Shown: in pieces, positions 1 to 8,333 of the stretch | Position numbering within the stretch: the first letter of the stretch is position 1 | Layout of the letters: the number at the start of each line of letters is the position of its first letter | From: CAWVVV01 sp964629165 | GTDB lineage: Bacteria > Verrucomicrobiota > Verrucomicrobiia > Opitutales > Oceanipulchritudinaceae | Length of the DNA stretch: 25,287 bases | Reading direction: 5' to 3' | Assembly: GCA_964629165.1 (NCBI GenBank) | Contig: CAZVQJ010000018.1 | Location: forward strand, 1-25,287 | Translations under genes and position numbers: made by a program | The notes under the pieces: generated by a model | What the model was told of the DNA's origin: nothing | What the model saw: the letters and a program-made list of their open reading frames with translations, nothing else | The model's database searches: none

Positions 1-483
1 AAGCCCCTGGTAAAAGCGTTTAAACCGGAGGTGGCGATCGAGGCCATCGCGGCGGCGAAGCGGGGGGGCGCACGCATCGTCTTCACGAATGGATGTTTCG
101 ATATTCTCCATTTCGGGCACGTGCGGTTGCTGCAGCAGGCGCGGGCCTTCGGGGATCGCTTGGTCGTCGGGCTGAACCGCGATGAGAGTGTGCGGCGGCT
201 GAAAGGATCGAGCCGCCCGATCAACGGGCTCGCCGAACGGGCGGCGGTTCTTCTGGCGCTCGAGGCGGTGGATTGGGTGATCCCGTTCGGGGAAGCGCAC
301 GACGACACGCCGTTGGCCCTCATTCAGCAACTGGCACCGGATGTTCTCGTGAAAGGCGGCGACTACACCGTCGGGACGATCGTGGGGGCACCGGAAGTTT
401 CCGCTGCTGGTGGCCGGGTCGAAATCATCCCCCTCGAAGAGAGTTTTTCGACAACCGCCATTATCGCCCGTGGGCAAGGATGA
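1..483 (+). CDS. rfaE2: D-glycero-beta-D-manno-heptose 1-phosphate adenylyltransferase (5' partial)
   Basis: This is a cytidylyltransferase-fold enzyme that transfers AMP from ATP to heptose 1-phosphate, giving ADP-heptose for the LPS inner core. The sequence shows FTNGCFDILHFGH, with the HxGH nucleotide-binding motif, then a GLNRDESVRRLKG segment, an ERAAVL stretch, and FSTTAII near the C-terminus, all typical of the RfaE domain II (HldE C-terminal) family. The frame is open to base 1 and codes for KPLVKAFKPE before a GTG at 31. That GTG has no properly spaced ribosome-binding site, so the true start is probably upstream of the window. The protein appears to be the stand-alone adenylyltransferase; whether a kinase domain lies upstream cannot be seen. 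Its stop overlaps the start of the next gene, which acts one step earlier in the pathway, so the two are probably translationally coupled. Confidence 0.93.
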   Translation, partial: KPLVKAFKPEVAIEAIAAAKRGGARIVFTNGCFDILHFGHVRLLQQARAFGDRLVVGLNRDESVRRLKGSSRPINGLAERAAVLLALEAVDWVIPFGEAHDDTPLALIQQLAPDVLVKGGDYTVGTIVGAPEVSAAGGRVEIIPLEESFSTTAIIARGQG

Positions 484-1079
484 GCCGCGCGGCCCTTTTT
501 CTCGACCGCGACGGGGTCATCAACCGCGATTTCGGATATGTCGGTGATCGCGCACGTTTCGTCTTCGAGGACGGGATTTTCGATCTTGCCCGCCGCGCAC
601 GCGCGCACGGCTATGCGTTGATTGTCGTGACCAACCAGTCGGGCATTGGCCGGGGCTACTTTTCGGATCGAGACTTCCGCGTGCTCACGGAGTGGATGGC
701 GGCACAGTTCCATGCGGCGGGCGCGCCTCTCACGGCGGTCTATTATTGCCCTTGTCATCCCGAGAGCACGATCCGCGAATACCGCCGTGACTGTGACTGC
801 CGCAAGCCTGCTTCGGGACACTTCCGACGCGCCCTCGTGGATTGGGATCTCGACGCCTCCAGGTCGATCATGCTGGGGGATCGGGAAAGGGATCTCGCGG
901 CGGCGAAGAGTGCTGGCGTGGCAACTCGTTACCTCTACGAACCGGCATCAGCGGCGGGCGCGGCGGCGAGTGAAAGGCGCCTGCGTTTGCTGAACCATCT
1001 TCCCTTGCCCGCCGTTCCGGCAATCGATGTGACGGATCCGCCGGCGACCTGCGTGATCCGCTCATGCAGGGAGCCTTGA
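480..1079 (+). CDS. gmhB: D-glycero-D-manno-heptose 1,7-bisphosphate phosphatase
   Basis: This HAD-superfamily phosphatase (199 aa) removes the C7 phosphate of heptose bisphosphate, the step before adenylylation. The nucleophile motif FLDRDGVIN (D9, D11), motif II VTNQSGIGRG (T51), and motif IV LGDRERDLAAA are all present. A Cys/His zinc cluster is visible as CPCH (residues 90-93) and CDC (105-107) before RKP, as in GmhB and the related HisB N-terminal domain. The pathway neighbour makes GmhB the better choice over histidinol-phosphatase. The ATG at 480 overlaps the upstream TGA in an ATGA arrangement. The last 35 or so residues, after the catalytic core, are a low-similarity tail. Confidence 0.93.
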   Translation: MSRAALFLDRDGVINRDFGYVGDRARFVFEDGIFDLARRARAHGYALIVVTNQSGIGRGYFSDRDFRVLTEWMAAQFHAAGAPLTAVYYCPCHPESTIREYRRDCDCRKPASGHFRRALVDWDLDASRSIMLGDRERDLAAAKSAGVATRYLYEPASAAGAAASERRLRLLNHLPLPAVPAIDVTDPPATCVIRSCREP

Positions 1080-1103
1080 GCGCCCGCGTTGTCAGATCCA
1101 CGT

Positions 1104-1129
1104 CCTCCTTGCGCGCCAGATGCAGGAGG
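1104..1129 (+). other. Stem-loop downstream of gmhB
   Basis: An inverted repeat starts 24 bases after the gmhB stop. CCTCCTTGC (1104-1112) pairs with GCAGGAGG (1122-1129) as an 8-bp stem with one bulged T and a 9-base loop. No T-run follows, so it is not a classical intrinsic terminator. It could still end or stabilise the gmhB transcript, or it could be chance in GC-rich DNA. Confidence 0.3.
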
Positions 1130-1262
1130 GGGTCGGCCCGCTGTGGTGCGCCGTGACCCCGCGCGCATGCGAAAGGCCGGACGTGGGCCGCATCGGATTC
1201 GACAAGCGCCTAATTCTGTTTGCTTTATGATCTCCCCGGTCGAACTCTTCCATTTTTCGCAC

Positions 1263-2477
1263 ATGAGCACCTCGGAAAAAGAAGCGGCGACCAAGCCGAA
1301 GGCCCGTGCCCTCGATCTCGAGATCAAGGACGCACAGTTGATTTTCAACAGCGTCTGGAACGATCTTGTGCGGGACCGTGGGATTGAAAACCTGCAATTT
1401 CCGCGGGAAATCTTCTGGCTCAATGGCGCCCCGGGTGCGGGCAAGGGCACACAGACCCGCTTCATCATGGAGTACACCGGCCTGACCGCCCGGCCGATTG
1501 TCGTGAGCGACCTGCTCAACAGTCCGGAGGCCCGGCGGTTGAAGGACGCGGGCATGATGGTGGGAGACCGCGAGGTCACCGATCTACTCATGCGCGAACT
1601 GCTGAACCCGGAATGTGACACCGGCGTAGTGGTTGACGGCTACCCCCGGACGAAGGTCCAGGTGGAGTGCCTCAAGCTGTTCTATCAGAAGCTGACGGAT
1701 CTTCGGCGGGAATACCTGCGCACGACGCTCGAGCGAAAGTTCCACAAGCCGATCTTTCACATTATCGTCCTGTATGTGGACGAGGCGGTCTCTGTGCAGC
1801 GGCAGTTGCATCGGGGGCGGATGGCGAAACTGTCCAACCAGGATTCGCACATTTCGGGCGCCGGCGAAACGGAAGAGGTCCGTCGGACGGACCTGTCGGT
1901 GGATGCCGCCCGCAACCGTTATCGCACATTCAAGGAAGTGACCTACGAGTCACTTACATCCCTGCGGGAGATTTTTCACTACCACTACGTCAACGCGCAG
2001 GAATCGATCGAGAAGGTTCAGCAGGCGATCGTGCGCGAACTGAAATACCAGAGTTCGCTCGAACTCGACGAGAGAACCTACGATCTCATCGCGCGTATCC
2101 CCGTTGCCAGCACGATTATCGTGCATGCCCGGCAGGAGCTGGTGGAGCGGCTTGACACCTATGCCGGTTCGAAAAGGGAGTTGTTCTCCCGCGTGGTGAT
2201 ATTGATCGAGGAGAAATTCATGCCGATCGTCCATCGGCACACCGTTCCCGGGCGTGCCTACATCAATTCGGAGGATGCCCTTTTCGAGGATCCGGAAGCG
2301 ATCGTGATGGCAATCGACGTGTTTTCCGAGCGGGGCTACCGGGCGGCGGTGGATATCCGCCAGGAGGAGATTCCCGATCGTTTCGATCTGGAGACGGGAA
2401 AAATCCACACCCGGCGCAAGCGCGTCTACCGCTTCAGCATTCACTTTGAAGGTTCCGTCATCCGGCGGGGGCAGTAG
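1263..2477 (+). CDS. Adenylate-kinase-like nucleoside monophosphate kinase with extra C-terminal domain
   Basis: From the ATG at 1263 the product is 404 aa, about twice the length of an ordinary adenylate kinase (roughly 190-220 aa). The P-loop GAPGAGKGT (residues 55-63) and the NMP-binding DGYPR (125-129) identify the kinase family, which moves a phosphate between ATP and a nucleoside monophosphate. Between these motifs and about residue 270 lies a charged helical region that may replace the lid. Residues from about 270 to 404 (ARQELVERLD onward) form an alpha/beta-looking module I do not recognise. The frame stays open upstream, with an in-frame ATG at 1227 and a TTG at 1089. The sequence TATGAT at 1226-1231 resembles a -10 box but has no convincing -35 partner, so the start is uncertain. 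Substrate is unknown; it may be a paralogue rather than the housekeeping Adk. Confidence 0.8.
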   Translation: MSTSEKEAATKPKARALDLEIKDAQLIFNSVWNDLVRDRGIENLQFPREIFWLNGAPGAGKGTQTRFIMEYTGLTARPIVVSDLLNSPEARRLKDAGMMVGDREVTDLLMRELLNPECDTGVVVDGYPRTKVQVECLKLFYQKLTDLRREYLRTTLERKFHKPIFHIIVLYVDEAVSVQRQLHRGRMAKLSNQDSHISGAGETEEVRRTDLSVDAARNRYRTFKEVTYESLTSLREIFHYHYVNAQESIEKVQQAIVRELKYQSSLELDERTYDLIARIPVASTIIVHARQELVERLDTYAGSKRELFSRVVILIEEKFMPIVHRHTVPGRAYINSEDALFEDPEAIVMAIDVFSERGYRAAVDIRQEEIPDRFDLETGKIHTRRKRVYRFSIHFEGSVIRRGQ

Positions 2478-2492
2478 CCCGTTCGCGCTGCG

Positions 2493-3701
2493 ATGGCTGC
2501 CTCGACAACGGCGGGGCGGCGCGATTTGATCGTGCCCATGATGGATCCTCGTTACATGGACCTGGCGCGCAACCTCGCCGGATACTCGGCCGACGTGAAA
2601 AGGGGTGAGCGTGTTCTGATCGACGCTTACGACGTTCCGGAGGCGATGGTGATCGCCCTTGTGCGTGCTGTGCGGGAGCGGAAGGGACTTCCTTATGTCC
2701 AGCTCAACAACGCCCGGATTGGGCGGGAGTTGCTGCTCGAGGCGACCGAGGCCCAGTATGATTTTCTGGCGGAGGTCGAGATGGCCCGGATGCGTGGCAT
2801 GAGCGGCTACATCGCCCTGCGCGGGGCCCAGAACATTTTCGAGTCCGCGGATGTTCCCACGAAACGGATGGACATCGCGATGCAGGCGATGCGGCCTGTA
2901 CAGAACCACCGCGTGCAGAACACCAAATGGGTTGTCCTGCGCTGGCCGAGCCCGGGCATGGCGCAGCAGGCACTGACGAGCACGGAGTCCTTCGAAGATT
3001 TCTATTTTCGCGTCTGCACGCAGGACTATTCCCGCATGTTGCCTGGACAGCGCGCCTTGAAAAAGTCGATCGATGCGGCAAAGGAGGTCGTCATCAAGGG
3101 ACCGGAGACCGACCTGCGCTTTTCGTTGGAAGGGATGGGCGGCATTATGTGCACGGGCGAGCGCAACATTCCGGATGGGGAAGTCTACACGGCGCCCGTT
3201 CGGGAAAGTGTCGAGGGCACGATCACCTACAATACCCCGACCGTCTACCGGGGAATCTCCTTTGATCGCATCCAATTCACGTTTGAAAAGGGCCGCATTG
3301 TCGGCGCGACCTGTTCAGGCGACCAGAAGGCACTCAAGGCGATCCTCGATGCCGACGAGGGAGCGCGTTACATTGGTGAGTTTGCGATCGGGTTCAATCC
3401 ACAGATTCTCCACCCGATCCGCGATACGCTCTTTGATGAGAAGATTGCCGGCAGCTTTCATTTCACGCCCGGACAGGCCTATGAAAATGGACCTGCCGAC
3501 AACGGTAACCGGTCGCAAATCCACTGGGACATCGTTTCGATCCAGCGCCCGGAATATGGGGGTGGTGAAATCTGGTTTGACGGCAAACTGATCCGGAAGG
3601 ACGGCATTTTCCTGCCAAAGCCGCTCCAGCAACTGAATCCGGAGCATCTGCTGGGTGACGGGGACGCAAAGAAGGCCGCCGGGAAGCGAAAGAAGGGCTA
3701 G
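2493..3701 (+). CDS. M29-family metallo-aminopeptidase (AmpS/AmpT/PepS-like)
   Basis: This 402-aa protein has the features of the M29 (thermophilic aminopeptidase) family, cytoplasmic two-metal enzymes that remove N-terminal residues from peptides. The metal ligands known for the family can be placed as follows: E230 in NIPDGEVYTAP, E296 in YIGEFAIG, H323 and Y330 in the FHFTPGQAYENG stretch, and H344 and D346 in IHWD. Length matches the family (about 370-415 aa). No signal peptide is visible. The start is uncertain: the ATG at 2493 is used, but ATG codons at 2538 and 2541 are alternatives, and no clear ribosome-binding site precedes any of them. The C-terminus ends in a lysine-rich tail (KKAAGKRKKG). 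It lies 15 bases after the kinase gene and may be co-transcribed with it. Confidence 0.9.
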   Translation: MAASTTAGRRDLIVPMMDPRYMDLARNLAGYSADVKRGERVLIDAYDVPEAMVIALVRAVRERKGLPYVQLNNARIGRELLLEATEAQYDFLAEVEMARMRGMSGYIALRGAQNIFESADVPTKRMDIAMQAMRPVQNHRVQNTKWVVLRWPSPGMAQQALTSTESFEDFYFRVCTQDYSRMLPGQRALKKSIDAAKEVVIKGPETDLRFSLEGMGGIMCTGERNIPDGEVYTAPVRESVEGTITYNTPTVYRGISFDRIQFTFEKGRIVGATCSGDQKALKAILDADEGARYIGEFAIGFNPQILHPIRDTLFDEKIAGSFHFTPGQAYENGPADNGNRSQIHWDIVSIQRPEYGGGEIWFDGKLIRKDGIFLPKPLQQLNPEHLLGDGDAKKAAGKRKKG

Positions 3702-3716
3702 CCGTTGCGGCACGGT

Positions 3717-4691
3717 ATGACAGCGGATACGGGATCGGTGATGGGGGATGAGGCTACCGCAGGCAGTGTGGAGGTCGGGGCTGACCAGCACCGCGCGCGT
3801 GCAGACAAGGCGCTCGCCGCCCATCTCGAGGAGTTCTCAAGAACCCAGCTACAACGGCTCTTCGCGCTGGGGCGGGTGTGGCGAGACGAGGTGGCGCTGA
3901 ACAAGAGCGACAAAGTTTCCGCCGGAGACATCATCACGTTCTCAATTCCGGCCCCGAAGCCGCTGGAATTGCGTGCGGTCCCGATCGCGCTCGAAGTTCT
4001 CTTCGAGGACAACGACATCGTCGCCATCAACAAGATGCCTGGAATGGTCGTGCATCCGGGTGCCGGCACGGGCGAAGATACGCTGGTCCATGCCCTCCTG
4101 CACCACTGCCATGGTCAGCTCAGCGGTATTGGTGGGGTCGAGCGCCCAGGCATCGTGCACCGGCTGGATCGGGAAACCAGTGGAGTGATCATTGTCGCCA
4201 AATCGGACAGGGCCTTTCGGGCGTTGAGCGAGGCATTTGCGAATCGTTCACTGGAAAAGCATTACACGGCCATTGTGCGCGGGGTGCCGACGAAATCGCA
4301 CGGGCGGGTGGACGCTCCGATCGGGCGCCATGCGGTGCAGCGGACACGGATGTGCGTGCGTGATGACGGCCGCTCCGCCCAGACCGATTGGAGAGTCCGC
4401 GAGAAATTTCTGTGCCGTGGATTTGCCTCCCTCGACTTGCGTATCCATACCGGTCGTACGCATCAGATCCGAGTGCACTGCGCGTTCCTTGGGCACCCCG
4501 TCGCCGGGGACGGGACCTATGGTTTCCGGCCGCGCTCGGCCGATCCGGGAGTCTTCCCGCGGGTAATGCTGCACGCCGAACGGCTGTTGCTCACCCATCC
4601 TGTGTCGGGCGAGCCGCTCGAACTGCGGGCGCCGTTGCCGCCGGACCTTGCCGGAGCCCTCGAAGAGCTGAGGCAAGGGGAGAGCACCTGA
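3717..4691 (+). CDS. RluA/RluD-family 23S rRNA pseudouridine synthase
   Basis: This 324-aa RNA-modifying enzyme isomerises uridine to pseudouridine. An S4-like RNA-binding domain occupies about residues 25-85 (the SRTQLQRLFALGRVWRDE region). The catalytic domain follows, with HRLDRETSG placing the catalytic aspartate at D151. HTGRTHQIRVH is the conserved motif of the C-terminal half. The S4 domain plus this length fits RluD, which modifies helix 69 of 23S rRNA, better than the shorter RluA, but the exact target cannot be read from sequence. ATG at 3717 was chosen over TTG at 3705. Only seven bases separate its stop from the convergent ABC ATPase gene. Confidence 0.92.
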   Translation: MTADTGSVMGDEATAGSVEVGADQHRARADKALAAHLEEFSRTQLQRLFALGRVWRDEVALNKSDKVSAGDIITFSIPAPKPLELRAVPIALEVLFEDNDIVAINKMPGMVVHPGAGTGEDTLVHALLHHCHGQLSGIGGVERPGIVHRLDRETSGVIIVAKSDRAFRALSEAFANRSLEKHYTAIVRGVPTKSHGRVDAPIGRHAVQRTRMCVRDDGRSAQTDWRVREKFLCRGFASLDLRIHTGRTHQIRVHCAFLGHPVAGDGTYGFRPRSADPGVFPRVMLHAERLLLTHPVSGEPLELRAPLPPDLAGALEELRQGEST

Positions 4692-4698
4692 TCGGGGG

Positions 4699-5538
4699 TC
4701 AGTGGGTTCCGCTGGGCTGCTTTCGCGGTCGCTCGACATGTCTGGCGGATGCGGAAGCCGAGATCGATTCGAGAGGGGGCAGTTCCTTCGGCGCATGCAG
4801 CCCGAGGACAGGTCCGACGCAGCAGAGCCGGGCGCAGTAATCGGTGGCAGGCGCCCGCCGCAACTCCTCCGGGGTGCCCGCCTGTTCCAGCAATCCTTGG
4901 CGAAAGACCGCTACCCGGTCGCCGGCGATGAGAGCATCATCGATCTCGTGAGTGACAAAGATGCTGGTCGCGCCGACTTCCCGGAGAATCCGGCAGACCT
5001 CATCCCGCAGCATGCATCGCAGGCAGCGGTCGAGATTGCTGAAGGGTTCGTCGAGGAGAACGATCGAGGGGCGCGGAGCGCGGGCCCGGGCGAGCGCGAG
5101 GCGCTGCCGTTCTCCCCCCGAGAGTTCATGGGGATACCGTTTCCCGTAGGCGGAGAGGCCGACGAGCGAAAGCATGTCGCCGACGATCTCCGCGCGTTCT
5201 CTTCTGGGCACCTTGTGCAGCCCGTAGGCGACGTTCTTCTCCACCGTCAGATGCGGGAAAAGGGCCCCTCCCTGGAAGACAAGGCCCACGCCGCGTTTTT
5301 CCGGAGGCAACCAGTGATCGGCGTCGGCGACGGGCTCCCCGTTGAGAAAGACAGCGCCTTCGTCGGGCACCTCGAGTCCGGCCGCGAGACGCAGAAGAGT
5401 GGTTTTTCCGCTGCCACTTTCTCCCACAAAGGCAAGGATTTCACCCTGCTTCACTTCGAGGTTGATACCGCTCACCGCCGCGCGCTCCCCGTTGCGATAG
5501 GTTTTTGAAAGGTTTCTGAATTCAAGAAGAGTCTTCAT
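4699..5538 (-). CDS. fbpC: Ferric iron ABC transporter ATPase
   Basis: This 279-aa nucleotide-binding subunit drives the iron importer from the cytoplasmic side. Visible motifs are Walker A GESGSGKT (39-46), Q-loop Q89 in VFQGGALFPH, signature LSGGERQRLALARA (from 139), Walker B IVLLDE (159-164), D-loop SNLD, and switch histidine H197 in VTHE. FbpC proteins are often about 350 aa with a C-terminal TOBE-like regulatory domain. Here only about 60 residues follow the H-loop region, so that domain appears missing or much reduced. The start overlaps the permease stop by four bases (ATGA), indicating coupled translation. Assignment to iron comes from the binding protein of the same operon. Confidence 0.9.
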   Translation of the reverse strand: MKTLLEFRNLSKTYRNGERAAVSGINLEVKQGEILAFVGESGSGKTTLLRLAAGLEVPDEGAVFLNGEPVADADHWLPPEKRGVGLVFQGGALFPHLTVEKNVAYGLHKVPRRERAEIVGDMLSLVGLSAYGKRYPHELSGGERQRLALARARAPRPSIVLLDEPFSNLDRCLRCMLRDEVCRILREVGATSIFVTHEIDDALIAGDRVAVFRQGLLEQAGTPEELRRAPATDYCARLCCVGPVLGLHAPKELPPLESISASASARHVERPRKQPSGTH

Positions 5539-7172
5539 TGCGGTTTGTGGGATACGAAAACGTTGAGGACGAGGAGCCCGGCGGCACCGAGAAAAACGAT
5601 GAGGAGCGAAGGGATCGCCGATTCCTGGATTCGCCCTTCACTGGCCATGCCGAAGGCGACCGTGGCGAGTGTCTCGAAATTTGCCGGACGGAGAATCAGA
5701 GTGAGCGGGAGTTCCTTCAGGATATCCACAAAAACGAGCGTGAACGCCGCCAGCATCGATCCGCGCAAGAGCGGAAGGTTCACCCGCCAGAAGGTGCTTG
5801 TGGCGGTTCTCCCGAGGACGCGGGAGGCCTCATCGAGACCTCCGCAATTGCGTTCCATGCCGGCCTGCAGTGGCTGAAATGAAACGGCGAGAAAGCGGAC
5901 CAGATACGCGAAACCAATCGTGATGATCGAGCCGCTGAGGAATACCGCGGGGCTTCCGAAGTAGGCGACGCCTTCGCTCAAGCGCCCGTCCAGCCAGCCC
6001 ATCGTCACCATGACGCCAAGTGCCACAACCGCTCCTGGCGCCGCATAACCAAGGGTGGCCAGGCGGCTGATTCCGCGCAACCAGCGAACCGGATGCAACC
6101 TCCACGCATAGGCGAAGATGAGACCGATGACCGTCAGGATGGCGGCCGCCGCGACCGAGAGCAGCAGGCTGTGTCCCAATTGTTGCCAGGAGTGAAAGAT
6201 CCGGGAACCACCCGTCATTGTCGCCCATCGCACCAACTGCCAAAGGGGGAAAATGAACCCGAGGGTGAGGGGGACGAGGCAGGCGACGACGGCACCGAAA
6301 GCCTGGGCTCCGCCCAGCCGACGACGGGCGAGGGGGCGGGAGTCAATCGAATCCTCTGCAAAACGCGCCCGCCCCCGGTGCACCGATTCTACGAAGAGCA
6401 GCAGCAGCACGACCGTCATAATGATGCCCGCGAGACGAACCGCGGAGGCCCGGTCTCCCAAACCAAACCAGGTCCGGAAGATGCCTTCCGTCAGGGTCGG
6501 CACCCCGAAGAAATGGACCGCACCATAGTCATTGACGACTTCCATGACGATCAGACTCAGGCCGGAGACGATCGCTGGCCGCGCCAGCGGAAGAGCCACC
6601 GAACGCAATACAGAGGACGGACTCCGCCCCAAGGTCCTGGCCGCTTCGAGCACGGTGCGCTGCTGTCGGCTGAAGGTGGCGCGGGCGCTGATATAAAGAT
6701 ACGGATACAAGACACTCGCCATGAGGAGTGACAGCAGTCCGTAGCGCATGAAGACTTCGACCGCGGCATAGGTCTCGAATCCCCACTGCTGCCGAATGCT
6801 CACAAGGAGCGGAATGGCCGCCTGCGGAAGTTCGACATAGACGAAGGCCGCGACGTAGGAGGGGATTGCCAACGGCAGGATCAACGCCCATTCGAATATC
6901 CGGCGTCCCGGAAATTCAAATACGGTCACGATCCACGCAGTGGGCAATGCCATGAGCAATGCGATCGCGGATACCGCCACGATCAGCAGCAGGGTGTTGG
7001 CGACGTAGGACGTGAGGACGGTGCCCGCAACATGCGTCCAGTCCGGCCCGGCGTGACCGATCCCCGCGACCAGCACGGCCAGTGGAATCAGGATCAGGAC
7101 CGATAGGAAAGCAGTCGAGCCGGACCAGAAATCGGCGTCATGGCGCCACCATCTTCGAAGCAAGGCGGTCAA
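5535..7172 (-). CDS. fbpB: Ferric iron ABC transporter permease (fused double domain)
   Basis: This 545-aa inner-membrane protein has two binding-protein-dependent transport domains in one chain, the architecture of FbpB/SfuB-type ferric permeases. Each half carries the EAA loop that contacts the ATPase: EAARTLGRSPSSVLRSVALP in the first half and EASRVLGRTATSTFWRVNLP in the second. Hydrophobic stretches consistent with about twelve membrane segments are spread along the chain, starting at about residues 18-38. It sits five bases after the binding-protein gene and overlaps the ATPase gene by four bases, so all three are one operon. Confidence 0.93.
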   Translation of the reverse strand: MTALLRRWWRHDADFWSGSTAFLSVLILIPLAVLVAGIGHAGPDWTHVAGTVLTSYVANTLLLIVAVSAIALLMALPTAWIVTVFEFPGRRIFEWALILPLAIPSYVAAFVYVELPQAAIPLLVSIRQQWGFETYAAVEVFMRYGLLSLLMASVLYPYLYISARATFSRQQRTVLEAARTLGRSPSSVLRSVALPLARPAIVSGLSLIVMEVVNDYGAVHFFGVPTLTEGIFRTWFGLGDRASAVRLAGIIMTVVLLLLFVESVHRGRARFAEDSIDSRPLARRRLGGAQAFGAVVACLVPLTLGFIFPLWQLVRWATMTGGSRIFHSWQQLGHSLLLSVAAAAILTVIGLIFAYAWRLHPVRWLRGISRLATLGYAAPGAVVALGVMVTMGWLDGRLSEGVAYFGSPAVFLSGSIITIGFAYLVRFLAVSFQPLQAGMERNCGGLDEASRVLGRTATSTFWRVNLPLLRGSMLAAFTLVFVDILKELPLTLILRPANFETLATVAFGMASEGRIQESAIPSLLIVFLGAAGLLVLNVFVSHKPQ

Positions 7173-7177
7173 CGAAT

Positions 7178-8197
7178 TTACTCCCAGCCGGTTCGGTTGA
7201 AAATCCTCACCGCATCTGCATTGCGTTCACCAAGAATCTCCAGATCGAGGGTGTCCTCGCGGAATTGGCCCCATGCCTCCTGCAGCGGAGACCATGCCAC
7301 GCTCTCCACGACGGGATATTCGTTGGTCGCCTGCGGAAACCGGGATTGGGCCTCGTCGGAAACGAGAAACTCGAGCAACCGAAGGGCAGCAGCGGGATTG
7401 TCCGACGCTTTCGCGATGCCCGCACCACTGATGTTGACGTGCGTTCCGCGGTTCTCCTGGTTCGGGAAAAAGATCGTGACCGCCTCTGCCGCCGCCCGGT
7501 CCCCCGCGTCTGACGAACGGGTGAGAAGCCCGACATAGTAGGTGTTGACGATCGCAATGTCCGCCAGCCCGGCGGCGACCGCACGCATCTGGTCCCGGTC
7601 GCTCCCTTGGGGGCGACGGGCAAGATTCCTCCGCATGGTGCGCGCCCATTCTTCCGCTTCCTTTTCCCCCATCGCGTCGATCAGCGATGCGAGCAGCGAT
7701 TGGCTGTAGATGTGGGAGGATGACCGCATCAGGATACGGCCGCGCCAGCGGCGATCAGCCAGCGCTTCGTAGGTCGAGAGTTCATCCGCGTCGACCCGGT
7801 CATGGGCATAGACAATGACCCGGGCGCGTTTCGTAAACCCGAACCAATGCCCCTCAGGGTCCCGCAGGTGCGCCGGAATGCGCTCTTCGAGGATCGACGA
7901 CCGGACCGGCTGAAGAAGGCCCGCGTTCTCCGCCCGCACAAGCCGCCCCGCATCCGCCGTGATGAAGACGTCGGCCGGTGAGTTCGCTCCCTCCGCCCGC
8001 ATGCGCTCAATCAGCTCATCCGCCCCCGCCTTGACGACGTGCACTTCAATCCCCGTCTCCTCCGTGAAACGGGCAAAGAGCGCGTCATCAGCTTCATAAT
8101 GCCGATGGCTGTAGACAGTGATCGATTCCGCGAGGAGAGCGGTCGCACCGCTCATCGCCGCCAGCATCCAAGCAGTCCGTTTCAACAATAGGCTCAT
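7178..8197 (-). CDS. fbpA: Periplasmic ferric iron-binding protein (FutA/FbpA-type)
   Basis: This 339-aa solute-binding protein begins with a signal peptide (hydrophobic stretch to about residue 23, ALLAES) and is probably periplasmic. The mature start ITVYSHRHYEADDALF matches the FutA/FbpA class. The tyrosine pair in NTYYVGLL (Y220, Y221) corresponds to the two adjacent ferric-binding tyrosines known in these proteins, and Y34 in SHRHY matches the N-terminal FutA ligand. It is first in the operon, followed by permease and ATPase. The ATG at 8197 directly abuts an AAGGAGGT sequence, which is too close for normal initiation. A TTG at codon 4 or 5 would give better spacing and still leave a good signal peptide, so the start may be slightly too long. 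Confidence 0.92.
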   Translation of the reverse strand: MSLLLKRTAWMLAAMSGATALLAESITVYSHRHYEADDALFARFTEETGIEVHVVKAGADELIERMRAEGANSPADVFITADAGRLVRAENAGLLQPVRSSILEERIPAHLRDPEGHWFGFTKRARVIVYAHDRVDADELSTYEALADRRWRGRILMRSSSHIYSQSLLASLIDAMGEKEAEEWARTMRRNLARRPQGSDRDQMRAVAAGLADIAIVNTYYVGLLTRSSDAGDRAAAEAVTIFFPNQENRGTHVNISGAGIAKASDNPAAALRLLEFLVSDEAQSRFPQATNEYPVVESVAWSPLQEAWGQFREDTLDLEILGERNADAVRIFNRTGWE

Positions 8198-8205
8198 ACC
8201 TCCTT
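8198..8205 (-). promoter_or_regulatory. Strong Shine-Dalgarno sequence of fbpA, deciding its start
   Basis: On the minus strand AAGGAGGT lies immediately before the annotated ATG, with no spacer. It is the clearest Shine-Dalgarno match in the window, where most genes have weak ones. At normal spacing (5-10 bases) initiation would fall on the TTG at codon 4 or codon 5 rather than on the ATG. Confidence 0.6.
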
Positions 8206-8333
8206 AGTGCATGGGAATGAGACACAGTTGCAATTAGAATCGATCGAACGTGCTCCTGGGGGCTGCTCGCGCTCGCTGCGATTTCGTTTTGAGGAGGCGT
8301 TGCGATGGCGCGAGATCAGGCGAAAGTGATGGG

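Noticed and set aside
1950..3275. Minus-strand open frame of 441 codons opposite the NMP kinase and M29 peptidase
   Set aside because: The plus-strand genes have clear catalytic motifs; the antisense product shows none and spans two genes.
8218..8232. Possible Fur-box-like sequence (TGAGACACAGTTGCA) upstream of the iron operon
   Set aside because: Only partial agreement with the 7-1-7 Fur consensus and poor symmetry. Iron regulation of this operon is likely by function but is not shown by this site.
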